Below, one piece after another: positions 26,885 to 39,854 of a DNA stretch of 64,000 bases (the first letter of the stretch is position 1; each line of letters opens with the position of its first letter). Both the position numbers and the translations under genes were made by a program. The notes under the pieces are model-generated. The model did no database searches, was not told the DNA's origin, and was given only the letters and a program-made list of their open reading frames with translations. This stretch comes from Synanceia verrucosa (taxonomy: Eukaryota > Chordata > Actinopteri > Perciformes > Synanceiidae). The stretch spans positions 24,695,669 through 24,759,668 of the forward strand of contig CM056556.1 of the NCBI GenBank assembly GCA_029721515.1, read 5' to 3'.

Positions 26885-27130
26885 AGCTTACACTCATCTG
26901 ATTTCGTAGCCTGGCTATCGCGACTACTTGCTCTGTGAGCATAGTCCGGCCAAGCCGCCTTGTAAACTGATTTCCCAGAGGGCGGGCTTAAACCGTGTCT
27001 ATCAAATGCCTCTGTGTGCTACTGGACGACGCTTCAACCAATCAGACCACTCATACCCTCTGACGTATGCATAGCGACGAACTGCTTGATCCAAAGAACT
27101 AGTGCATCATTGCCTTAAACACGCCTCAAT
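26885..27130. repeat. CG-richer MITE-like island
   Basis: CGTAGCCTGGCTATCGCGAC, GAGGGCGGGCTTAAACC, CAACCAATCAGACCACTC and GACGTATGCATAGCGACGAA are words of a common fish non-autonomous DNA element. They stand out from the AT-rich surroundings. Matching ends were not resolved. Confidence 0.4.
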
Positions 27131-28849
27131 CAAGCCATTTGAAAAGCTAGATGTTTATTGGTCCCCATTCCTGGGGGAATCTGAAACTGAAGAGAACAGC
27201 AGCTTGGCTGTTGCTCTGTCGGAGCTCCAGACCAGAAGTTCTCACAAGTAGGATGTAGACAAATAGGGATATGAACTGGAAGTAAACTGGAGTGAGCAAA
27301 AACAGACATCACCCCTTAAAACCATGAGATTTGGCATTATTTTATACTACAGACTAGAATATATGCAAAAAATGTTGTCACATTTGTTGTATGTTGACTC
27401 TGCCAGAGTGCATTTCTCTCCTGGGTGTAATCAGTACTGATGTCTAAAAATTCACCTGTCAACAACAAAAGGAGACAAAAAGACACAGTGATGAACAGTG
27501 ACGTGCCAATTTTATTAGGATCTTTGAAAAATGATTAAAAAAGACAAACTAATTAACAATGTGTCCAAGAAAATTAGAGTTGCATTGAACATTCAATCAG
27601 ACTGAAGAAAGAGCTTGTTTTTTGCAGCTTTGGCCATGGGGCATTGTTTGTTCTGGTCGAGATGTTGAAATAAAGTAAAAAATTATTCATAGACTATTAT
27701 GCTACATGTAAACATATCCATTGTCATCTGTGCCTCAGCAGTGTGTAAAAAATAAAAAAAATTATAAAACAAAGCCTCCTACAGTACACTGACAAGGTTT
27801 CTTTGTTCTGTGAAAGGTATGACAGTGTGTGATGAGCGTTTTAAGTCATTTCCATCATGTGTACAGCATCTCCAGGGACACACAAATACAGTACAGCTTC
27901 TGCTTCATCTGTCAGCTGTCATTTTTTATGACATTAAGCACATTATTAGCACTGCTCTGTCAAAAAGCATATGTATGTAAATATAAAAGAAAAGCACCAC
28001 CCCTCCAAAATATGAAAATGTCTTTAACTTTGAGTGGCAACGAATTAGCATTTTTATGTGAGTCATTTAGCTGTTATCCAGCATGACACAAAATACGTGC
28101 AACAGCAGAGAAATGCCAGTTCCTGGATCATCAGAAGTAGGAAGGGTTGACGCAGTGGCACGCTGATATTTCTGTAACCCTGTAAGGGAGGTACGAGGCA
28201 CCAAAACAGGCTGATATGAAAGAAAGGGGACAATGGATTACACATCCAGCCTCCTGTCTTGTAAATGGGGTGAAAAGGCAACAATCAGAGAGACAAAAAA
28301 AGAAGATTGACATGAAGACAGTTTTCTGTGCGCAGTGTATTGGTTTTGGGAGCAGAGACAGCCTGAACAAAGCAGTATATAGGCTTTGACAGCTTACTGC
28401 ACGTTTGACAGTGATGATTCACCACAAAGAGGAACTGCTAAGACTGATGAACAATGTGGATGGCAGTGCTTCAAGAAATCCCTCTCTACACCTTGACTTG
28501 TAACCATCCAGATCCATTTTCACTTTTGATGTCAAATTTTTAGTGTATCACAGATTATCAGCTTTAAGCATACAAATCGAGATTAATGTTCATTTTGTCA
28601 GACTAGCAATAGAAATTAGTTTATTGGTCCTACAAACTAGATGACAACATGTGGATTTACCAGCACTATGATAAAGGCAAGTTTAACCAAACCTAATTGG
28701 TTATGGTTTGGGTTTAAACAAGTCTGTCACGAGTAGCTCTGTGACAAGACGTGGTATAACGAGTAAAACAGTCTTGGGCATGCAGGTGGGATGAGAGGAT
28801 GTGGGTCAAACAAACACAAGACTCCATCCAGTGGTTGGAAAAGAAGGCC

Positions 28850-29529
28850 CAGTCCCAAACCAGCCCTACACACTCTCCCTAAACACTAGCACTCCATTTG
28901 CTCATCCTCTAAGAGGCTCCTCCATATTAAGGGTTGTCCCAAACTACGTAGGGTGGAGGGTGAATGGACCATTGAGCCCTTAAATAGTGAGTCTGCATTA
29001 ATGCACTTATGACAGCTTTAGCAGGAAGTGAGACAGCAAAAAATGGAGGAGGAAACAACTCACAACTTTAAGTTCCATATGTGTTCAGTTTGTCCCTCAC
29101 ACCTTTGTGACACTGACAGACAATTAAACAAAAGATGTGGTTTGGAAGGATCAAAAAGATGAAACTAGCAAATCTTCCTCTCTGCTGACATTTGTTTTGA
29201 CTGCAAAACGTGAGAACAACTGGTAGAAAAATTCATCTGGCTTCATTCGTTTGATTGGACATGTCAAATGGCCGGGGGTTGAATGACTTGTGGAATCATT
29301 TCTCATGATATGAGGTATAATGTTGCTCCTCCTGCAAAATAGGCATCTTTCTGTTGCCGTGGCGATGAGTGCTTCCCTTTTCCAGTGGTGTGAGGAGGGC
29401 GTCCCATACCTGCTCATCATATTTATGCCCTCCCCCTTCAGTTAAGGTGCCTCTACAGCTGCGAGTGTGACTTCACTTGGAATGACGCTTGGTGGTGAAG
29501 GGGTAGTGTGGAGGGGACAGTTTGGGCTG
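28850..29529. mobile_element. Non-autonomous DNA transposon with 35-40 bp TIRs
   Basis: The left end reads CAGTCCCAAACCAGCCCTAC followed by ACACTCTCCCTAAACAC. The reverse complement of the right end reads CAGCCCAAACTGTCCCCTCC followed by ACACTACCCCTTCACCAC. A second related block, GGGTTGTCCCAAACTACGTA, lies at 28930-28949. The 680-bp interior has no transposase homology that I can see. I did not find a clear target duplication, so the superfamily is left open (hAT- or P-like are possible). Confidence 0.6.
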
Positions 29530-32500
29530 ACTAGTCAGTTCAGTCTGTAAAACAGGTGCAGCAGAAGTTGCTCAGCAGCTGTACATGAAAAAGCTGGGGT
29601 TCTCTTTTCATAGACTTTTATGTTGAATGCAAATCTAGAAGATCCTAGAAGATTTGAAAACAGCAAACTGGTTTGATGGAGTAGTGCAGTGGATGAACTG
29701 TATCTTGGAGAGAGTTTTTTTTACTCATTTTTACTAACATTGATTGCTGTTTTTGTCTCATTCATTACAGTCAGTCCTTATTTTACATGTATTCTAGTAA
29801 ACATACATGTGTGGCTCTTTGTGGCAAAAATTGTTACCAATAACAGCATGTAACAAAAAGAAACAGTGGTATCAGTTCTGATATTTTTAATATACAGCAA
29901 GTAGTCATAAAGTAGTTTCATTTCATGGCAGTGACCCATGAACAGTGAATAACTCATTCAATATGTACTCTGGTCTGTACACTGGGTGAGTAATTGATAC
30001 CATTGATCAGTTCTGATTATCACTGCATCTCTAAATTTGATCTGATTAGACATAGTATTTTCTTTTTTAATTTGTCAGTGATGATGCATATTACTGCCAT
30101 GCTCACTCATTGATCCAGCTCTTTAATTCTGAAGCTCTGCAGGACATCTTATCTCTTATCTCTGGGAAAGATATTAAGCCACACACCCTGATTCATCCCT
30201 CCTTCTGAGCCAGGAAGGGATCAATAACCATCTGTCTTATGAACAGTGTTCAACGCCATACATCCTGGACACACACACCTATTCATAAAATTAACAACAC
30301 TATAGAAGTAGAAGAAGAAGAAGTAAGGCCTGACAACATCAGTGACTGAAGACATTTAGTATTTCATTTAATTATAGAGAAGCATTTCTCTCACTTAGTT
30401 GTTGAAATTCTTTGTTTCAGCATTTAAAGGACAGTTTTGGTTTTTTTTTACATGTTGATCATCACCATCAAATCCATCACTTATATTAAAGTGTAGTGTT
30501 TTTGAGTTTAGTATTGTTTTGTATTAAGTTGTCATCTTAATTTCATTTTCAGTTCATGTTATGCAAATGATGCATTATCTACTGTAATGCTAACATTAGC
30601 ACTTGGTGTTCTTGTTCTTTTTGCTTGCTGGCTGTTCTGTGTTTTTCAGGGCAGAGGTTTCCTCATGAGCATCACATTAGGCCAAGGTGGCTCAGAATCA
30701 GGAGATATATTGTTTGTCGTCTTCCCACAGAGCTCCCACTCGCTAATAACACAGCTGCTGTTTAGCTTTGTTTACCTCAAACATTTTCACACGCCCGCAC
30801 ATGCTTACATTACTGATTCGTGATTTTCCGTGTTTGCTTTGTCCTCTTTGTATCGTATTTGTCTGCTTTGTGCGTGCATTAAATTAAAGCTCAAACAAGC
30901 CTGTCTTTAATGTTGCCATCTGCACACAGGCCAGGCCTACCATGTCTAATTAATAAGTTGCAATGTGACACCAAAAATAATTAAGAAAAGCCCTGAATCA
31001 TCATTGTGAAGCAGGTAATTGTCATCAGGGCATAAAAGATGCTTTCCTTTCCTTTCTAAAGTCACATTGTTACATAGTGACAGTTAGGCTGTTTACCAAA
31101 TAAGTTGTGGTGCATCATTAAGCAAGGACACAATGCAACATAATGGCAGCCATTTCAGAACTGACACAAACATTCAAACTTAATTTATCATCATAAAGTC
31201 GCTTGATCACAAGTGTTGGATCATTTTGCTTCACTGAACAGATGGTTTAAAAAAATGTCTGCTTAAACATGCAGGAGTCTCAACAAACTGCATTATATCA
31301 GCCTTCCGAAGGTCTAAAATTCACCTAATAGTAAGTAGTGTTAGTGTTTGTGCCGGATATTATAACGAAGCAGTGAAATTATCTTCCATCTGTGCTGCCT
31401 TTTCATTAAATCCCATCCCAATGTGTTCTCTAAATGGTCATAATGATTTGAACAGGTACTGAGGCGGTAGCATACAACGACACGTAACCTCTCACTGATT
31501 GTTTTTCATTCTCAATTTCTGCATGGAAAGATTAAAGGATGCTTTTCAGTGTGTAAGAGGTCAACAAATCCACCCTCAGGCAACTAGCATGAGTGATTAA
31601 TTATTGCAATAATAGCTCACTGCATTAAATGTAAAATTAACTCTTATTGTACTATAGACATTTTCCAGGAGGTGCTTCCTGTCAGTGAATGATACTGTCT
31701 GTATAACATGCATATTAATTATTGTGTAGGTAGGTATAGGCGTAGGCCAGAAATGTTAATCAATGCATTAAACAATAATAAACAATGTGTGTTACAGTAT
31801 GTTTCTTAGAGAACTTATGCTGTATAGTAGTTCACATTTACAAGCTTAAATTTCCTCTTTGGTGGCTTTTTTCTCAATATTAAATATCAATATTATCGAA
31901 TGAACACTCAGCCATGTTACCAAATGTTGAAGGACAGATTTAATGAGATGAAGCACCACACTGTTTCCATTAAAAAGCCATCATTATTATTAAAATTTGG
32001 ACATTTCTGACCTTCAACTGACATGAGACACACAGAAGATTACATTAGATTATAATGCAGCAAAGGGACTAAGCGTCAAGACTGATCTTATTAGCTCAAA
32101 CCAATGCAAAGGCTTTAAATATTAAACCTGCCTTTAGCATTTTCCTCAACGATTTGAGATAATAACACTAATTGTGTTGGGTATTATTTGACTTGATGAA
32201 AAACCTAAACCTAAAGATTTCTTTTTCATCAAGTCAAATAATAAAAAATCTAAAGTCGCGCACAGACACAGAATAAAACATTCCGGTTTATCTTCAAAAT
32301 AAAATAATCCACGTCCACGGCAGATCGTATAAGCGATTTCCTTCTACTCAGTAGATGCAGGGTGGTTCTCTGCTATATCACATGATTATATGTGAATTCG
32401 TGAGGTCTCGTTCTCATGAATCCAGCTGCCCAGCAAAGCCGCAGCAGGATCTGGTGTGTAGAGACAGATGATGGACGTCAATGGACGTCGCCGTCATTCC

Positions 32501-34074
32501 ACAACCAGTGGAAATTAGGGATAAGACTGTGAGTTTTTTTGAGACTAAAAAGGTTTTATTCTAACTCTCTACCATATTTTTGGTCTGTATTACCAAGTTG
32601 GGTTTTCTTTTCAAAGCTTTGCTCAGTGATCATCCTATCCTAATACCTTCTACCTTCTCCCTAAAAAATACTTCTCACTTGATTTATTATGCCAGTAAAC
32701 AGTGTAAACATGAGTTAATGGTCTCTAGTTTCAAGTCTTCAACTCAGCATGATGTTCATTCAGCAGGGAACAATCTTGTGATTAACAGGTCGCTATCACA
32801 GCTTTGTCTTAGAACTTTAACCCATTCACAGTGCGTTTTAAGTTCATAATCGTAACATTTTGGTCACGTAAAAATGCTTTTTTCTGCATTTAGTTGTACT
32901 TAGCTGCACCTTTCCACCAAAATAAAACAAAAACAAAATAAAAAATATGGCAATGACCAAAATGTCAAGCCATAAGTCTACAAACCAATGGGTGATATCA
33001 CGGTGACTACATCTTCTTTTTACAGTCTTAATATAGTCTCTGGTTTTGCACTTCGCTAGGATCTCGGTATATTGCAACAAGTCTGATGTAGCGAGAAACA
33101 ATCTGATCATCTTGTCATGATCTAGGAAGCCAATGGCAGCTTTGGTGTCAACTAAAAACAGTGTCCTTCCTGTGGGGCGGAAAAGTCAGCTTACATGAAC
33201 TCAGTGTCAGGTTGAATGAATGAAGTGAGACTAAACGGCAATTCATTCTGATTATGAGGCCAGTAATAGACAATGGAATTATCCTTTACGAAACGCAACA
33301 ATGCTCTCACTCCATTATTGGTAATGGAATTCATCCATTCATCTCCGTAGTGCCACCCACCTCCTCTTTACTGCCACATTACCGCTCAGTATATAATGCT
33401 GCTCAACACCAAGCTAAGTGCATGGACATTTTGAAGGGCAGGCTGGAGCAGTCATGGGGTCTCCCCAGCCTCACACTTTCAAAGACAGAGCGCTCTGATT
33501 TTCAGCCGTCAGGAAGTAGTGCATGGTGATTTATGACTCCCTGCATCGAGCGAGAGCAGGTAGAGGGAATTCAATTCCAGCAAGCTGTATGGCGTCTGCC
33601 TTTAAACTAATTTCTGCATACTGTGGTACTTTCACTACCTGCGCCTGTGTCATTTTTCTTAATGACTGTTAAGGGGAGGTTGGGTGAGCAAGGCAAACAG
33701 GCACTGCTCCACCACAGGAGCTGCCTAGCTAAATATAATTAAGATGAGGGGAGACGAAGGGTCGGGCGAAAGACCTCAGTAGGTAACTGAATATTCATTG
33801 CAATCGCACCAAACAGCATGATGATTAATTGCTTGGCTGGGGTGATTAAAATATGTCTGGCTTGGTGGAAAATTCAGAACTTAGTCTAAGGTGGCTAAAT
33901 CAAGTTTCCCTCGATGAACAAATGGCAGTGTTTTGTTCTAGCGCAGATAGACAGCTGGAGTTCTGGAGTCAAGGTTTGAGACTTCTCTCAGTCACCCTTT
34001 TTATCATCACAAGGCCTGTCATTTTTAAACCGCAATCTACATTTGACTTCAGGATATGTCATCAAGGTGGCTGA
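29530..34074. other. Gene-poor stretch
   Basis: No gene supported. It holds the 32.2-kb hairpin and AT-rich TAATTA-containing patches at 30930-31030 and 33720-33860 that could be conserved non-coding elements. Confidence 0.55.
32182..32243. repeat. Perfect 22-bp inverted repeat (hairpin), 18-nt loop
   Basis: The left arm 32182-32203 (TATTATTTGACTTGATGAAA plus AA) is the exact reverse complement of the right arm 32222-32243. The loop is CCTAAACCTAAAGATTTC. No TIR element or target duplication surrounds it. Confidence 0.85.
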
Positions 34075-34378
34075 ACGGAGGGATAGCCTGTCTTCTCGTG
34101 CTTGATTGCTCTGGGCGTCGAGCGTCTCGGCCCAGTTGTGCAGCCAACCAACCTGTGGTTCTGACCCACTTCCTGGCCTCATCAGTCACACTGAGAGTCC
34201 CAGAGACTCTGATTCATTTCCCATGAATCCCATTTCTTCCTCCCAGGCCATTATGTCATCATTACAGACTTACCTGCTCCATCGTGCTGCAAGGAGGCAG
34301 GCAGAATTTGAATATTTCATTATGGTACGATAATACTTTAAACATGCCACATGATTTATACAGGTCATATATAGTGCT
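34075..34378 (-). repeat. Inverted duplicate, copy B (121-bp identical core)
   Basis: This is the reverse-oriented partner of 11741-12025. The core 34129-34249 is identical to copy A. The flank to 34378 still aligns (ATTTGAATATTTCATTATGG shared, then GGCATGT and ATGACCTG-like words), but with substitutions and gaps. On the minus strand the acceptor-like CTGCCTCCTTGCAG, a 13-nt segment and GGTAAGT recur. The plus strand is open for about 75 codons, in the frame matching the open minus strand of copy A. Confidence 0.85.
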
Positions 34379-35246
34379 CAAATATTTGTTTAACCTGATG
34401 TCTCTTGCCAGGGATTTGGACTTTCTCCTACAGAAAAAAACTTTTCATGTGTCCTATATATCACACGGCAATAATAACAAGGGACTGTGACACAAATGGC
34501 ACACTCTTATATTGGCGTCTATTTCACACAGGCAGCGAATTATAAGCGCCCGGAGGAATATATTTCCTCCTTGACTCCAAGTGGGAGAACCTGTGTTAAT
34601 TTTCTTCCTCTCCAAATTGATTAGGGGATCAGGGGGCTAATTCGGCCCTTGAGGAGCTACGTGCAGACAGAGTCTCCCTGTGAGCCCCAGAAGAAGTCAT
34701 CCATAAACCTCACATGTCAGCCCTGTTGCTCACTAACCCCCGTCACCCTCCGGCGGGGCCCACAATTGCATTCACGCTGCCTGTTGCTGAGGTGCTGCGC
34801 ACATTCTTTCCCCAGTAATTAGAAGTAATTGGATTGCTAGCCCTGCTTGACAAGGAGAAGAGGGTCCACGGTCACAGCAATCCAACTGAACTAGGGATGT
34901 GTCCCTGTCTTCAGATCGTTCTATCATGGCCACTGTGGATCGGTGATAGAGGATCCGATCGCCAGAGAGGGCGGGCACAGTTATGTCAGCTTAAAAAAAA
35001 AACTCCTGGTGCACATTTTTAGAAGCGGGGAATGTTGTAACCCGCTACTGCAGTCTGCTAAAGCCAGAGAAAGTCAACATGCTTGTCTTCTTGTCAAATA
35101 ATTTGTCAGCAAAAATTTGTTATTTTTTTCACTTGTTTTTTGTACAATAGGCTGCAGTGTTTCATTGCTTAATGTTCTGTTAAGCCTTAAATTCGTTGGA
35201 AATAATGTCTCATGATAGGCGACCCATGTTGGCAGCTGTAAGCACT

Positions 35247-35280
35247 CATTTATTTATTTATTTAGTGTATTTATTTTATC
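35247..35280. repeat. (TTTA)n microsatellite
   Basis: TTTA units with one GTG interruption. Confidence 0.8.
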
Positions 35281-36810
35281 AATGTAAAACGTGTCTGGCA
35301 CATTTTTTTTTTGGTTGAGTTATTTGCTTGAGGAGCATTTCATTTACGCACGGTGATCTCTGGACTTAATGAAGTTATTGTTGTTCAAATATATGCGTGA
35401 AATATTTCTTTTGTGACTAAAAATAAAGATAATATAGCACACCTCTTGTGGCACAGAGAAAAGTGTTTGGTAAACAAGCAAGAAGACAAAGAACAGAGGA
35501 GTCCATGGTGCACACCTCCAAAAAAAGGGCAAAGAAAAAAGATACAAAAGTTTAATATTCACTCCACAGTTTCACAGATCAAAGGGCTCTGTACGCAGAC
35601 ATGTTGCTCCACTAGAAATGTTTTTAATGTTTTTAATGTTGTAATGTTCCTGTTGTGTTTCCTAGCCGTGGTCGGGGATCACAGGGGAGATCCGTCTCTT
35701 TCTCTTCAGGGTTAACTCCCTCGACTTAACTCCAAAAGCCATCTCCTGTGAGTCCATGTTGTGGACAAGCAGCTGAGAAAATGCTCTGCTTGACATTGTT
35801 TGTAGGAGAGGACTTCACAGGTATTTTATAAATGTCATTTCATTTTTCACACATGTGATGTTCATGTGGTTCTTTCCCACATTATCCTTGTTGTAATTAT
35901 GACTTCACAGTATGTATAATGTACATTGAATGAAACTAAAAAATGCTCTCAGTCGAGTGTAGAGCTACAGTAGAATGTGTCTGCAACAACTGCTGTAATA
36001 TAAATGTTTAAGATTTGATGTGTAATGCAAGCACACGGGGACGAACGGAAGCCGAAAACAGCCATAGATTTTGATTTATTTATTTTTTTATGCACTGTTA
36101 TCTTATTACAACGACACCATGTGTCTCTGTCTCTTGGCCTCAACTACACACTCTACACTGTGCTGTTGAGCCACATTCATATGCATCAAGTCAAATCAAT
36201 GGTGGAACAATTCATAACAATTTCTGGAAAAAAAGTGGAAAAAAAGCTGTACAGTAGTCTGAAAAGAAAAAAATCATTGGAAATTTTATTGATTCATAGT
36301 GATGTTTTGTTGGATTGACATTATTCTCTAATATTACAAAATGTACTGAAAAATAAAATTCCATAAATTATTATAGCCTAAATATCATAGTGTACTTAAA
36401 TGAGTACATAGGTAAATAAGTACTAATCTATTATCTGGATATTAGGGGTACAGAACAAGCTTTAAACACGGTGCGTTGAAACAGTGGTGAGGTAATATTT
36501 TCTCAGGTACCCCAGCTGCCTTCCTTTACATAACCAGATATCCCATGATGCTATAGACAGTAGTTACTCCCTTATCATAGTCAATGAAGGGTGGCAAACC
36601 GTTGTGTGCCTCATGAAATCACATCTGTCATTTCTACCTGCCTCTAGTGACCAGAGCAGAGGTGTGAACACCCGGATCCGGTCCAGGCTTATCTACTTTT
36701 CATTACCTTCTGATTTACACACGTCTCTCTGCATTAGCAGCTGGATACTTGCGCATAATAATCTGAGAAACTGACTCCCAAACAGCACTGGGCTGGGAGG
36801 ATGGAGAGGA

Positions 36811-36813
<3 letters not shown>

Positions 36814-36858
<45 letters not shown>
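36814..36858. repeat. (GT)n microsatellite
   Basis: About 22 uninterrupted GT units. Confidence 0.95.
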
Positions 36859-37138
36859 GTGGTGGTTATTAAGGAGCAATGTCACAGCTCCCAGCTATTG
36901 TGGATAGTACGACTGCAAAGGTAGATGTTGCAGCAGGCGATTTGAGGTGCTTAATGACCCAGGAGTTGCATGATTAATGGAAGGGTTTACATGATATTTC
37001 TCAGACTTCGGGGGGCCGAACGAGAGTGGAAAGACTGGGCTTGTCATCTTTTAAGAGCCCCCCGCTCAAGGTCAGCCGAGCCTGGAAGAGAGTCCACAGA
37101 GACGACAGGGCTATTAGTGGAGTTTCTTTCCCATCCTG

Positions 37139-37250
37139 GACCACTCACACACACCTACACAGTGAGGTGCATGCACACACATAAATACGAGCACACATTT
37201 GTATGTGTAGTAAAAACACACACTTCCGTGCACACACACATTTACACCAG
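37139..37250. repeat. Degenerate AC-rich tract
   Basis: Interrupted CACACA words over about 110 bp. It is responsible for the open frames at 36970-37350 and 37114-37344. Confidence 0.75.
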
Positions 37251-38133
37251 GGACCACCCCAGCATGGCAGGGACCTCTGGGATTCCTGTAACCTGCTTTA
37301 AAGGAAACACAACTCATGTCCCTTCTTTGGAGCCAAGAGCCCAAGGATGATGGAGTGCAGGTGCGATCAGATTGAGCTGTATCCAGGCCTCATCGTGCTC
37401 ATTTCCCTGCCACTATGAAGCGTCCCATATAACACAAACACAACCACATGTGCAGCCCTCCTTCTTTGTTCCCTCTATCCCTCCAGCAAAGCTGAAGTGA
37501 TGTTTGAAATGCTGAACTGTATATTTTTCAGTGATGTGAGGTCCAACTCAAGTTTTTTTTCCCAACTCTAATGGTTAAACCACACCTTTGTTGAGGCCAT
37601 TAAATGAGTTTTTTTAAAACATTAGGTGAGGAAAGTAGCATAATAAGAGCGATTTGTATTCCATCCCCCCAAGCAAGCCTTTTTTTCAGCAGTTTCCTTG
37701 TCTTTTAGGTCTCTCAGAGACTAACTTAGTTTAACACCTTTCCTGGAAGCACTGAAGCAGTTACTATGATGATGCAAGGAGGGTGATTATGAAAGCAAAT
37801 TCCTAATAAATGCCCCTCAGGTTTGTTGAAATGGTTCTTCACAGGAACAACAATAATAATAGAAAAATGCAGCCTTGTGTACCATGATTACATTTTAAAG
37901 CAGTCAGGAATTAAAGATTAATAACTTATTCAAGCAAACAAAAATAACACTAGAATGAGCCCACAGGGTTTTGGCCTGTGAGGAAATGTGGCTCAGAAGA
38001 GAATTTTAGATTTCATCTAACTTAATTTTCAGCCACTTTTCTTCTGGCATATGAAGGTGAACATGAATATGCATGTATTCTATTAATAGGAATGTAATAT
38101 TGATATTATTAATAAGTATATTTTTATTGAGTG

Positions 38134-38356
38134 TATAATCACCAGAAAATTGTTGTGTTTTTTTAGAATGAGTCGTGAATATCTAGATACTGTGCTGGCC
38201 CTCTTCATGGAGCTCAGGGCGAATACTGGCTCTAAATCACATTTTCACATTTTCACACATCAGCTACAGTAGTTCCTGTACACGCTTGGCACTTTTCAGT
38301 GCTATCAGCAACCTTACTACTAGATATGGCCAAATCCTCAGCACTGCAGCTTTAAG
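38134..38356 (+). mobile_element. 5'-decayed MITE of the same family
   Basis: The right half is recognisable: GAATGAGTCGTGAATATCTA, GGCCCTCTTCATGGAGCT, ACTGGCTCTAAATC, TACACGCTTGGCAC, CTACTAGATATGGCCAAATC and the terminal GCACTGCAGCTTTAA. These blocks occur in the same order in the long form of the fish MITE. The left terminus is not clear. Confidence 0.55.
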
Positions 38357-39430
38357 TGAAGAGTATTAAAATTGTTCTGTAGACATCTGCATGATGCAAC
38401 AATGAGTGTTTTTCTTTGTGTTTTGAATGTCTTAACAGACTGACGAAACTTCTTCACAGTTCACAGATGAAAAAAATGCATCTGACTCATTAAATTGTGT
38501 TTGCATAACAAAAAGGTTGACCTTCAGCATAATGGTAGAAATGAAGATAATGATCCTCAGCAGGGAGCCCTGGGTGTTTACCAAGACTTCCTCTAACTTT
38601 GCTGTGGAGGGTAATCACACTTTCACTCAGACTGAAATGCTGAAACGAAGCAGTGAACTGCGACAAGCTCGTCTAACTGACAATCTCTGCTGAGTGAACA
38701 AAAGTGAAGCAAACTTAGTGTCACAAAACACTGTCAAAAAAACAAACAGCTTTCCTCTGTCTACTGAGGAGGTCTCGCAGGTTGGTATGCAGCCAATGAA
38801 GGCCACCTTTGCTGACCAAACCTCCACAATATAGAAGTTTGAACACACTTAGTTAAACATGCTGTCAACACAACTTTTCCATAACAAACAATGACATAAA
38901 GGAACGACACAGTAAAGTAAAGTGAACCATCAGTTGCGCAGAAACAGCTACATCCTCCAGCACCACGCCGAGGACCAAGGTCTGAATGAGATGCTCAGCG
39001 GCTTATAGAGAGAGCTGGATGTCAGAGGTTGACCAGCCTGTACTCCACCTCCTCACAGCAATGAACGGACGAGTCTGCAAGAAGAGAGGAGAGGTGAAAG
39101 AGGGCGATAGCTCAGAGGAGTGGGGAAGGCCTTGGAGGGAAAAGAGATTGGCAAGAGTTGAGAGGTTAGTTCTCTTCTCTCACTCTGCTCTTTTAATTAA
39201 GATGCTCACTCACACTGTCAGCTTTCACACATCAGAGTGCTTCAATGCAACCAGAATTCACTGTTTAAGCACAATACTTTACATACTTGTGTAACTGGTA
39301 ACAATGTATTTAGTCTGTAGTCTATTATCGCCCCAAACTACAGCAAGCATATGAGAGTTCATATCCCTGAAAAAAAATGCGCTCATATTATTTTTTATTA
39401 ACATTCTGAACAACAGTAATGGTTGATGGG

Positions 39431-39431
<1 letters not shown>

Positions 39432-39477
<46 letters not shown>
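39432..39477. repeat. (GT)n microsatellite
   Basis: About 22 GT units without interruption. Confidence 0.95.
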
Positions 39478-39481
<4 letters not shown>

Positions 39482-39854
39482 AATAATGATCACCTAATCT
39501 GCATGTTTTTGAACTGTAGGAGGAAAAAGGCACCTGGAGAAAACCGACATAGAGATACAGGGAAAATACAGAAGTGTTATGAAAGATAACACTGAACCAG
39601 CACAGTCCCAAAAGATGATGTATGAATGTCATTGCATGTGCAATAACAATGTTGTTCTTCTTGTTGTTGATTGATTTTTAATTGACTTACTGTTTGTGAT
39701 TTTTTTCTCCCACGTCACGTTGTTTGTGTATTCCTCAACTTAAGTGTTCTTGTTGTCTAAACATAATCAGAACTGCTGCCTATAATGATCATGATATGGT
39801 GTGAAATAGCACATAGATTGTCCTTGAAATGTCATATAATTTATATGCTATTAG

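Larger units (their letters stand above)
34380..38133. other. Gene-poor stretch with a GC-richer patch
   Basis: 34540-34960 is richer in G and C than its surroundings and contains CCAGTAATTAGAAGTAATTG near 34813, two TAATT homeodomain-type cores. No coding frame stands out, so a conserved regulatory element is possible. The remainder holds microsatellites only. Confidence 0.45.

Noticed and set aside
36970..37350. 126-codon frame
   Set aside because: Its second half is AC-rich tandem sequence; no domain and an antiparallel partner frame.
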